21,432 nucleotides of DNA from a virus, in the IMG/VR virus record IMGVR_UViG_3300042502_001607, positions 1 through 21,432 of that record. One strand, written 5' to 3'. The notes beneath the pieces are model-generated. The model was not told where the DNA came from. It saw only the letters and a list, made by a program, of their open reading frames with translations, and did not search any database. The position numbers and the translations under genes are program-made. How positions within the stretch are numbered: position 1 is the first letter of the stretch; the number at the start of each line of letters is the position of its first letter. Shown here in pieces: positions 1 through 5,955 of the stretch.

Positions 1-1
1 A

Positions 2-109
2 GCCGGTAAAGGTCTTAGAAACTTTGTAATGTCCAAGGTAAAGCGTGCAGAGGATACGCCCAGTGAAGTCCTTTTCTGGGACTCCGTTTATTCTCTGCCG
101 AACGTTTAA
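2..109 (+). CDS. Possible 3' end of an unidentified gene (partial)
   Basis: The frame starting at base 2 is open from the window edge to a TAA at 107-109, giving about 35 residues that end in ...SVYSLPNV. I recognise no family. The last codons and the stop fall inside the neighbouring attC site, which is common for integron cassette genes. However, the structure of that attC site argues for cassettes reading on the minus strand, so this could be a chance open frame. On the minus strand one frame over the same bases is also open. Low confidence. Confidence 0.22.
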   Translation, partial: AGKGLRNFVMSKVKRAEDTPSEVLFWDSVYSLPNV

Positions 110-199
110 GCTCAGCGATGAACGTGCTTGGCGCGGAGTGTGCTGCTCGGAGCACAATCCGTGACAAGCATGTTCATTCGCTGTAGCGCTTGGTTCGGC
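97..199 (-). repeat. Integron attC recombination site (attC1)
   Basis: This 103-base imperfect inverted repeat has outer arms GCCGAAC (97-103) and GTTCGGC (193-199). Inside them, 110-130 pairs with 165-187. Read on the minus strand the order is canonical: GCCGAAC, a 5-base spacer, an 8-base 2L box, a variable loop, a 7-base 2R box, a 6-base spacer, then GTTCGGC. The arm at 165-187 has two unpaired bases (T184, and T177 or T178) separated by a 6-bp helix. That is the spacing of the extrahelical bases known to orient attC recombination. The loop has its own small GTGCT/AGCAC hairpin. One outer-box position departs from the RYYYAAC/GTTRRRY consensus. Known for the family: the site is recombined as a folded single strand by the integron integrase. 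Confidence 0.72.
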
Positions 200-208
200 T
201 CAGTGATT

Positions 209-508
209 TTATTCCGCTAAGTTTTCGATTCGGAAAAATGATTCAGCACGCCGGACATGCAAAATATAGACATCACCATCCGTGATTCTATAATAAATCC
301 AGCACGGACTGATCCAAAGCTGTCGATAATTCGAAGCCGGAAATTCAGGAATTGATCGCCCGATCAATTTGAATCGCTCGACATTTCCCGTGGCATCGAA
401 AACCAATTGAGCGACCCGTTTAGCGGCTAACGGCTTATCCAGAGATATGTAATCTACAATAGCTTCAAGCTGCCGAAGCGCAGGCTCCGTCCAAATTAAT
501 TGAGCCAT
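209..508 (-). CDS. ParE/RelE-family toxin of a type II toxin-antitoxin pair
   Basis: The 99-residue product has the length and layout of the ParE/RelE superfamily: an N-terminal W6 with A10 and L11, an amphipathic helix pair with YI at 20-21 and a central GRSIPEF motif at 50-56. A C-terminal sheet follows, with YRQLW at 61-65, YYRI at 72-75 and ILHVRR at 82-87. ParE members poison gyrase and RelE members cleave mRNA on the ribosome; the sequence alone does not separate the two. The start codon (ATG, 508-506) lies inside the last codons of the antitoxin gene, a 13-base overlap typical of translational coupling. The stop is only 9 bases from attC1, so gene and site form one cassette. Toxin-antitoxin cassettes of this sort are known to stabilise large integron arrays. 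Confidence 0.85.
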   Translation of the reverse strand: MAQLIWTEPALRQLEAIVDYISLDKPLAAKRVAQLVFDATGNVERFKLIGRSIPEFPASNYRQLWISPCWIYYRITDGDVYILHVRRAESFFRIENLAE

Positions 509-753
509 TTCGCAAAACGTAATTTGGCATCCTCATTACTTACGATGCGACCATCACGGATCGCCTGCTCACCAAGAGCAATTCCTTCAAGTATGGATAA
601 TTTTTTCTGCAAACCCTCAAAGGACTCCACATCTATCAAATATGCAGCTGGACGACCATGCTGCGTAATCAAAACAGGGGAATGATCATCCTGTAGCGCT
701 GTAATGATTTCCGTAGCTTTTCGCTTAAGGGTTGTGACGAGTTCGGTTCTCAT
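496..753 (-). CDS. Phd/YefM-family antitoxin
   Basis: The 85-residue product matches the Phd/YefM layout. An N-terminal helical half (T7 to L20) leads into the conserved strand-turn segment VLITQHGRPAAYLIDVESFE at 27-46, which forms the dimeric DNA-binding fold. A charged C-terminal tail (from about residue 50) would wrap around and neutralise the toxin. In this family the antitoxin, with or without toxin, represses its own promoter by binding a palindrome. A perfect 8+8 palindrome abuts the start codon here. The gene lies upstream of the toxin and overlaps it by 13 bases, so the two would be made from one minus-strand transcript. Its base composition is well below that of the phage genes further right. 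Confidence 0.87.
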   Translation of the reverse strand: MRTELVTTLKRKATEIITALQDDHSPVLITQHGRPAAYLIDVESFEGLQKKLSILEGIALGEQAIRDGRIVSNEDAKLRFAKWLN

Positions 754-771
754 GTGGCACTAAAGTGCCAC
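754..771 (-). promoter_or_regulatory. Palindromic operator of the toxin-antitoxin operon
   Basis: GTGGCACT (754-761), two bases, then AGTGCCAC (764-771) form a perfect inverted repeat directly next to the antitoxin start codon at 753. Phd/YefM antitoxins autoregulate through such palindromes, so this is the likely binding site. It overlaps the proposed -10 element. Confidence 0.6.
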
Positions 772-789
772 TCAGCGAGACGTTGTCAA
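759..789 (-). promoter_or_regulatory. Candidate promoter of the toxin-antitoxin operon
   Basis: On the minus strand a perfect TTGACA lies at 789-784. A TTTAGT at 764-759 is 19 bases downstream and matches TATAAT at four of six positions. Transcription would begin at or next to the antitoxin ATG at 753, giving a leaderless or almost leaderless mRNA. The -35 match is strong; the -10 and its spacing are weak. The promoter lies inside the cassette, so it could work regardless of integron position. Confidence 0.45.
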
Positions 790-800
790 GTTTCATCTTT

Positions 801-896
801 GCCGAACGTTTGAGGTGACCTATGTCCGCAAAACCTGTGACTCTAAAACAATCAGAACTGACTAGCGCGGACATTAGGTCTAGCGACTGGTTGGGC
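801..896 (-). repeat. Integron attC recombination site (attC2)
   Basis: This 96-base imperfect inverted repeat has outer arms GCCGAAC (801-807) and GTTGGGC (890-896). The inner helix pairs GACCTA-TGTCCGC (817-829) with the arm around 867-880. On the minus strand the order is GCCCAAC, 5 bases, GCTAGACC, loop, GGTCACC, the 6-base spacer TCAAAC, then GTTCGGC. The two unpaired bases (T881, and T874 or T875) sit exactly where they do in attC1. The sequences of the two inner helices are unrelated, so structure rather than sequence has been kept, as expected for attC. The region 801-97 read on the minus strand is then one cassette of about 700 bases carrying the toxin-antitoxin pair. Confidence 0.72.
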
Positions 897-937
897 TGTA
901 TGACTTCCGTAATTCCGAATAACTAAACGATAACTTT

Positions 938-1171
938 ATGACTAAATGTAAAACAAGAACCGAATGGCTCGACCTGCTGCATAAATGTCAGAACGGCGAC
1001 GCCACCTGCATGTTTGTGCTGGGAGAAATCGAACGGGAAAACGCACGGCTGCTAGGGCTTCTAAGTGAAGTCTTTCAATGCATAGAATATGCGGAACGGT
1101 GCGGCGGACTGGACTCGGTCACTGAAATCAAGGTACGCCGTGCTTTGTCTGCCTCGCCCAACGTACACTAG
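938..1171 (+). CDS. Small hypothetical protein, function unknown
   Basis: I do not recognise this 77-residue product. It is hydrophilic, has four cysteines (C4, C17, C24 and C48, with another near C55) and a probable long helix from about residue 25 to 50. It has no membrane segment and no signal peptide. It starts with ATG 41 bases after attC2, has no Shine-Dalgarno sequence, and is followed by an intrinsic terminator at 1239-1281. Its base composition resembles the integron part more than the phage. Its last codons (SASPNVH) read through GCCCAACGT, which resembles an attC outer box, but I could not find a partner arm. It could be a cassette gene in reverse orientation or a phage edge gene. 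Confidence 0.5.
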   Translation: MTKCKTRTEWLDLLHKCQNGDATCMFVLGEIERENARLLGLLSEVFQCIEYAERCGGLDSVTEIKVRRALSASPNVH

Positions 1172-1238
1172 TGTAGAGGATTTGCCAGATAGGCACGCCA
1201 CACCCCGCCGAAACTGGAAAAAGGTAAGCATTCCACGG

Positions 1239-1281
1239 GTAAGGATAGGCAGGACCAACCCCTGTAAATCCTTACTTTTTT
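1239..1281 (+). terminator. Intrinsic terminator after the small gene
   Basis: GTAAGGAT (1239-1246) pairs perfectly with ATCCTTAC (1268-1275), with a second internal CAGG/CCTG helix in between, and is followed at once by six T (1276-1281). It would stop plus-strand transcription leaving the 938-1171 gene and so insulate the terminase genes from it. Confidence 0.7.
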
Positions 1282-1292
1282 CCATCAGCAGA

Positions 1293-1326
1293 AGACCCCA
1301 CGCGCCTTGTAAAAAACGTGGGGTTT
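1293..1326. other. Hairpin between the terminator and terS
   Basis: ACCCCACG (1295-1302) pairs with CGTGGGGT (1317-1324), extended by one wobble and one A-T pair. The loop holds six A. There is no clean T-run on either side, so I do not call it a terminator by itself. Confidence 0.4.
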
Positions 1327-1327
1327 A

Positions 1328-1371
1328 CTAAAAAATAGGAGTTGTTTCCTGTTTTATAGGAAACAACTCCT
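1328..1371 (-). terminator. Perfect 14-bp hairpin; terminator-like on the minus strand
   Basis: AGGAGTTGTTTCCT (1337-1350) and AGGAAACAACTCCT (1358-1371) are perfectly complementary around a 7-base loop. On the minus strand the stem is followed by A and then six T (1335-1330), the form of an intrinsic terminator. No minus-strand gene to the right needs one, so it could instead stop spurious transcription or act as a leader structure before terS. The plus-strand side lacks a T-run. Confidence 0.5.
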
Positions 1372-1410
1372 CAAACCGGATAGCTTCGCTGGGTGGCGGT
1401 TGGCTGATTA

Positions 1411-1947
1411 ATGGGCGTGACGCCCGAACCAGCACCGCAACCCGAAGCCGCCCAGCCCGAATTGTTCGCGCTGGATACCGTGCAGGGTTATGGAGCGCTA
1501 AAACCGAAGGAGCAACTGTTTGCGCAGGCCATCTTTGAAGGACACTCGCAACGCGCCGCCGTCAAGCTGGCCGGGTTCACCGGGAGCGCCGCCTCCCTCG
1601 ACGTCGCAGCGTCCAGATTGTTAAAAACCGCTAAGGTCCAAGGGCTTCTCAACCAAGCCTGGGTGCGCAGCGGGGCCTCGATCGACACGACCCTGCGCCA
1701 GGCCGCCGAGTTGCAGGCCCGCGCTTTCCGCGAGGCGATCAACAGCGACACGGTGGAGAAGCGGAAGCTGGCCTCGGCCCAATGGAAGGACGCTTCGAGC
1801 CTGATCGCGTCGATCCACGGCAAACTCACTCTCAACGTTAAACACACCGGCACGGTGGAATTCAGCCTGCCGCCCGAGGCGCTCGCCGCCTTGACCGCCA
1901 CCCGCCGCGAGTTGATCGCCGCCAACCAACCGGAGGCCGCCGCTTGA
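1411..1947 (+). CDS. terS: Terminase small subunit
   Basis: This is the DNA-recognition subunit of the packaging motor, which brings the ATPase/nuclease subunit to concatemeric phage DNA. The 178-residue product shows the usual helix-turn-helix region at about 29-80: LKPKEQLFAQAI, then the turn around EGHSQRAAVKLAGF, then ASRLLKTAKVQGLL. The pattern 'L-x-P-K-x-x-x-F ... A-A-x-x-A-G' followed by 'A-S-R-L-L' is typical of small terminases. A Pro/Glu/Ala-rich tail (1-20) precedes it and an Ala-rich tail ends the protein. The ATG at 1411 has no strong Shine-Dalgarno sequence. The gene sits directly before terL, overlapping it by 4 bases, which supports the assignment. It is the first gene of the GC-rich phage block. 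Confidence 0.8.
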   Translation: MGVTPEPAPQPEAAQPELFALDTVQGYGALKPKEQLFAQAIFEGHSQRAAVKLAGFTGSAASLDVAASRLLKTAKVQGLLNQAWVRSGASIDTTLRQAAELQARAFREAINSDTVEKRKLASAQWKDASSLIASIHGKLTLNVKHTGTVEFSLPPEALAALTATRRELIAANQPEAAA

Positions 1948-3452
1948 AGCTCGCCGACATGAGTCCGGAGCAGAAGGCGCTGCTGACTTCGCCCTACGGG
2001 TTCGGCCGTTACCTGCTAGGCATCCCGATCGCCGACACGGCGACCCCCAAAGTCGTGGCCGAGTGCCGCGACGAAAACCAACTTTACTACAAGGTCACCG
2101 CCAACGATCGCCAGAAGCAGGTGATCCAGGCGATGGAGCCGCACGGGGCGCGCGTCTCGGTGCGCACCTGCAACGGCGCAGGCAAGACCACGGTGCTGAT
2201 TCCGACCGTGGTGCTTTGGCACATGGCGCTGCACCCGCAGAGCAAGGTGGTCATCACCTCGGGCGTGGAGCGCCAGGTGCGCGGCCAGTTGTTCCCCGCG
2301 CTGCGCGCCCATGCCGGACGCCTGCCGGGCTGGGAGTTTACCGACAACCAGATCACCGCGCCGAACGGATCCGTGGCGATCGGCTTCTCGACCAACGACG
2401 GCGGGCGCTTCGAGGGCTGGCACGGCAACATCAACCCGCTCTACGACCAGCGCACCTCGGGCCCGCTGATGATCGTGGTGGACGAGGCCAAGAGCATCGC
2501 GCCGACGATATTTGACGCGATCGACCGCTGCACGTACCAGCGCTTGCTGTTTGCGTCGAGCTGCGGTGGCAGCACCGGCAAGTTTTACCGGAGCCAGACG
2601 AGCGAGGCGAAGTTTTACAAAACGTTTCAGATCGCCTCCGAGCATTGCCCACACGCGGACCACGCGAAGAACGCGGCGCTGATCGCCATGCGTGGCATCG
2701 CGGATCCGTTGGTGCGATCAAAGGTGTTTGCCGAATTCATGGAGGGGGCCGAGGGCACGATCATCAAGGCCGCGTGGCTGACTTCCCTGCGCAACAACCC
2801 GCCCGCCGCCATGGGTGGCGAGGAGCGGGTGTTCTGCGACTTCGCCGCCGGTGGTGACGAGAACGTGATCGCGTACCGCAAGGGCAACCGCGCCCGCGTC
2901 GTGGCCGCTTGGCGTGAGAAGGACACCATGAAGGGCTGCGGGCAATTTATTGACCACTTCAGAAAAATGGGGATCACCCCCGCGCGCTGCGCGCAGCTCG
3001 TGGCAGGCGACGCAGGCGGCCTCGGCAAGGTGATGCTGGACCGGCTCGCCGAGCTGGGCTGGGTCTTGGAGCGGGTCAACAACGGCAGCCGCGCCCGCGA
3101 CAAGGCTTATGCCAACATCGCCGCCGAGACGTGGTACGAGGGCGCGAAGGCGATCGAGCAGGGTCGCGTCGTGATTGACGAACTCGACGACGCCACCATC
3201 GCCCAGCTGACCGAGCGCACCGGCTACACCAACAGCGCAGGCGTGCTCCACGTCGAGGCCAAGGAGGACATGAAGTCGCGCGGCATCGACTCGCCCGACC
3301 GCGCCGACGCGTTGCTTGGGGCGATGAAGGAAAGCCGCCCGTGCGACCCGATCCCGTTTGTCGGTGGCTTCGAGCCCGACACCGGACTGATCGAACAAAT
3401 GGCCCAACGCCAGGGCATCACCGACATGGCCGGAGCCTTCGCCGGTTACTAA
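1944..3452 (+). CDS. terL: Terminase large subunit (packaging ATPase and nuclease)
   Basis: This is the motor protein that cuts concatemeric DNA and pumps it through the portal. The 502-residue product has a Walker A motif at about 74-83 (RTCNGAGKTT), a Walker B at 175-182 (LMIVVDEA) and a C-motif region near 203-210 (FASSCGGS). The C-terminal RNase H-like nuclease has acidic residues at D299 (CDFAAGGDE), D356 (AGDAGG) and D452 (SPDRADALLGA). All key motifs are present, so it looks intact. I place the start at TTG (1944), inside a TTGA overlap with the terS stop. GGAGG at 1932-1936 stands 7 bases upstream. An ATG at 1959 is the alternative. The portal gene follows after 51 bases. Confidence 0.95.
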   Translation: MKLADMSPEQKALLTSPYGFGRYLLGIPIADTATPKVVAECRDENQLYYKVTANDRQKQVIQAMEPHGARVSVRTCNGAGKTTVLIPTVVLWHMALHPQSKVVITSGVERQVRGQLFPALRAHAGRLPGWEFTDNQITAPNGSVAIGFSTNDGGRFEGWHGNINPLYDQRTSGPLMIVVDEAKSIAPTIFDAIDRCTYQRLLFASSCGGSTGKFYRSQTSEAKFYKTFQIASEHCPHADHAKNAALIAMRGIADPLVRSKVFAEFMEGAEGTIIKAAWLTSLRNNPPAAMGGEERVFCDFAAGGDENVIAYRKGNRARVVAAWREKDTMKGCGQFIDHFRKMGITPARCAQLVAGDAGGLGKVMLDRLAELGWVLERVNNGSRARDKAYANIAAETWYEGAKAIEQGRVVIDELDDATIAQLTERTGYTNSAGVLHVEAKEDMKSRGIDSPDRADALLGAMKESRPCDPIPFVGGFEPDTGLIEQMAQRQGITDMAGAFAGY

Positions 3453-3460
3453 CCCCACCA

Positions 3461-3477
3461 ACGTCACGTCACGTCAC
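3461..3477. repeat. Short ACGTC tandem repeat
   Basis: Three copies of ACGTC plus a partial fourth lie in the 51-base gap between terL and the portal gene, followed by an A/T patch. It may be slippage-prone. No function is evident. Confidence 0.5.
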
Positions 3478-3503
3478 GCCCAATTTTTAAAAGCCCACCC
3501 GAC

Positions 3504-5414
3504 ATGGTCACACACGAAGAAATCCTCGATGCAGTCCAAGCCCGCTCCACCTGGGAAAACAGGCAGGCGACTTGGTACAAGATGCGCCATGACGGGTTGC
3601 GCCGCATCAATAAGCCGTTCCCCGGAGCGGCCGATATGCACTTCCCGCTGGGCGACATGCAGATTGAGAAGCTGAAGCCGTTCTACCTGTCGCAGCTTTA
3701 CGCAAACGACACCATTGCGAGCTTCACCAGCCTTCGCCAGGAGAACATAGCCGCGCAGAACGAGGCCGCGCTGTGGTTCGATTACCAGCTCAAGCAAGAG
3801 AGCAACTTCGAGGACGAGCTATCGATCGCGGTCGACAAGATGCTCAACTGCGCCGTGGCGCCGGTGAAGGTTTACTGGTGCGCGGAGCGCGAGAAAATCT
3901 GCTTCGAGGCGGTCAACCCGACGCACCTGATCGTGCCCGCGCACACGGGGCGCTTGGCCGAGGCGGACTGGATCGTGCACGTGCAGCACTACAGCCTGCA
4001 CGCTTACAAGCGCCTGACCGACTTTGACCAGTCGGCCGAAACCCTCGCCGCGATCGCCGCCGGTGAATCCAGCGCCACGGCCAACGCGAGCTATGACCAG
4101 GCGCGCAGCACCCGCGAGGGAATCACCACCAACAGCAAAAAGGACATGCTCGTCGTCTGGGAGAAATACTCCCGCGACGAGGCGGGCAAATGGCAGATCG
4201 AGACCTACAGCCCCACCGCGCCGACCCGCCCGCTGCGGCCTGCGTTCGGCCTGCCCTACGCCCAGGGCGTGTTCGAATGCAAAAACCCGCCGCCGCCGTT
4301 TTTCGAGATGACGATGGAGCGCAAGGATCGTGGGTATTACGACCCGCGCTCGGTGATGGAGCGCCTCGCCCCGTTCGAGGCCGCGCTGTGCAAGGACTGG
4401 AACACCCAGAAGGATTACCAGACGCTGGTGTGTAACCCCGTTTTTACCGCCGAGAATGGCGTGCCGAACACGGCCAACCTGCGCATGGTGCCGGGGCAGA
4501 TTTTGCCGTTCAAGCTGCAGGCCGTGCAGATGCCGCCGATACCGGTGGACATTGCCCAAAGCATGATGGGCACGCGCTCGGTCGCCGACCAGCTGATCGC
4601 CGCGCCGGACTTCGGCACCGGCAGCCAACAGCCGGGCCGCGACAACAAAACCGCCAAAGAGGTCTCGCTCATTGCCAGCGTCATGGGGCAGGCCGCCGAC
4701 ATGCGCACGCGCAGCTTCCGCCGCGAGCTGGGCCACGGCCTGCGCATGGCTTGGGCGCTGTGCCTGCAATACGTCAAAACCCGCACCGATTATTTTAATC
4801 TGGATGGTTACGCGCAGATAGCACCGGAGGCGCTCGAGGGCAGCTACCGCATCGAGCTGAACGCGTCCGGCGACAACTGGAACCGGGGCATGGTGGTGCA
4901 GCAGGAGCAAGCGCTTTTCCAGATGTTCCGGGGCGACCCGTTCATCAACCAGGAGGAGCTGCGCCGCGGCCTGCTTAACGCCATGGACCCGCGCAAAACC
5001 AAAAAGCTGCTCATCGGTCAAGGCACCCAGCAGGCCGCGCAGTTGGAGGACCAGGCGCAGGAGATTTCCATCATGCTGCTGGGTTACCCGTCCGAGGTGA
5101 AGGAGACCGACGACCACGGCGCGCACATCCAGAGCATCGCCGGATTTACCCAGCGCCGCGCCACCAAGGGCGAGCCGCTGCCGGCCGAAGTCCTCGGCTT
5201 GCTGGCCCAGCACGTGGCCGCGCACGCGCAGGCATTGCAAAAGGCCAACCGCGACCAGTGGAAAGCGCAGGGCCCGCAGATCCAGCAGTACCTGCAACAG
5301 CTCGGAGCCGCCGCACAGCAGGCCGCGATGCAGGAACAGGCCGCCGCCCAGATGCAGCAACTGCAAGCCGGTTTCGGCCAGATGAACAGCAACCCGCAAG
5401 AAATCCCCGTCTAA
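3504..5414 (+). CDS. Portal protein
   Basis: Portal proteins form the dodecameric ring at one capsid vertex through which DNA enters and leaves and to which the tail attaches. At 636 residues this product is in the size range of the long portals of P22-like and other podophages. Supporting features are its position directly after terL; an N-terminal segment with NKPFPGAADMHFPLGD (about 36-51) and KLKPFYLSQLYAND; a long alpha/beta clip and stem region; and a conserved-looking helix with SVMERLAPFEAALCKDW near residue 280. The C-terminal tail (from about 585) is strongly Gln/Ala-rich and helical, like portal barrels. The assignment to the portal role is firm; the exact subfamily is inferred. 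There is no Shine-Dalgarno sequence. Confidence 0.85.
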   Translation: MVTHEEILDAVQARSTWENRQATWYKMRHDGLRRINKPFPGAADMHFPLGDMQIEKLKPFYLSQLYANDTIASFTSLRQENIAAQNEAALWFDYQLKQESNFEDELSIAVDKMLNCAVAPVKVYWCAEREKICFEAVNPTHLIVPAHTGRLAEADWIVHVQHYSLHAYKRLTDFDQSAETLAAIAAGESSATANASYDQARSTREGITTNSKKDMLVVWEKYSRDEAGKWQIETYSPTAPTRPLRPAFGLPYAQGVFECKNPPPPFFEMTMERKDRGYYDPRSVMERLAPFEAALCKDWNTQKDYQTLVCNPVFTAENGVPNTANLRMVPGQILPFKLQAVQMPPIPVDIAQSMMGTRSVADQLIAAPDFGTGSQQPGRDNKTAKEVSLIASVMGQAADMRTRSFRRELGHGLRMAWALCLQYVKTRTDYFNLDGYAQIAPEALEGSYRIELNASGDNWNRGMVVQQEQALFQMFRGDPFINQEELRRGLLNAMDPRKTKKLLIGQGTQQAAQLEDQAQEISIMLLGYPSEVKETDDHGAHIQSIAGFTQRRATKGEPLPAEVLGLLAQHVAAHAQALQKANRDQWKAQGPQIQQYLQQLGAAAQQAAMQEQAAAQMQQLQAGFGQMNSNPQEIPV

Positions 5415-5417
5415 GCC

Positions 5418-5942
5418 ATGCGCCGCTTTTTTAACTTTTTACGCAACGCCCTGCGCAGCCTCGTGGTGACCGATTACGAGGAGCACGTGCTGGCCGCTGC
5501 CCATTCGGCGGCACCGCATGCCGAGCTCTTGAAGCGCAGGACTCAGCTTATCGATCACGTGACCGTGATGGAGAAGCGCGAGCGTGAGCTGATGAATTCA
5601 GAGCCGCTGCTGAAGGATATTAAAAAAGCCCTGCAAGAGCCGAGCCGCTGGCTGCCGGACGTGGCGTTGACGGCGACGGAGGCCCGCGAGTGGGGCGTGA
5701 TGATCCAGAGCCCGATGGGGATCAAGATCGACACGGCGATGATTAACTTCTGCCAGCAGCAGGCGCAAGAGGCCATCGCGCAACCGCCCGACCGCATCCA
5801 GCACGCCGCAGGCGTGGCCCGTGGGTGCGTCGTGGCCTGGCAACTCGCAAAAACACTTTCCCGCATAGCCAACGCCGAAGTTGGCCACACCGAGTCCGAC
5901 GTCACCACGGCAGAAGCCGGGCTCGATCAACACCAGCCGTAG
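5418..5942 (+). CDS. Hypothetical phage protein between portal and scaffold
   Basis: I do not recognise this 174-residue product. It starts 3 bases after the portal stop, so it is translated from the same message. The N-terminus is basic (MRRFFNFLRNALRSL). Helical charged segments at about 38-75 follow, then a mixed region with WGVMIQSPMGIKID, and a Q/A-rich helix (QQQAQEAIAQ). No signal peptide or clear membrane segment is seen. Small head genes at this position in podophages often encode minor head or decoration factors, but the sequence does not prove such a role here. Confidence 0.7.
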   Translation: MRRFFNFLRNALRSLVVTDYEEHVLAAAHSAAPHAELLKRRTQLIDHVTVMEKRERELMNSEPLLKDIKKALQEPSRWLPDVALTATEAREWGVMIQSPMGIKIDTAMINFCQQQAQEAIAQPPDRIQHAAGVARGCVVAWQLAKTLSRIANAEVGHTESDVTTAEAGLDQHQP

Positions 5943-5955
5943 CAGATACCCGAAC

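Noticed and set aside
1061-1331. Open frames on both strands around the 938-1171 gene end and terminator
   Set aside because: They cross the terminator stem and have no leader. The coding signal is weaker than that of the 938-1171 frame.
1155-1405. A third attC site starting at GCCCAACGT (1155) and ending near GGTTGGCTG (about 1397-1405)
   Set aside because: The span of about 250 bases is too long for attC, the inner boxes do not pair, and the only candidate partner box is missing a base.
3819-5399. Long minus-strand open frame opposite the portal gene
   Set aside because: It is the mirror of a GC-rich gene with strong family features. Its translation is Arg/Leu/His/Val-rich and low in information.
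5881-5955. TTG start extending the scaffold protein by 25 residues
   Set aside because: The extension lies in the preceding gene's coding sequence and reads as Pro/Ser/Arg-rich noise; ATG 5956 gives a typical spacing.
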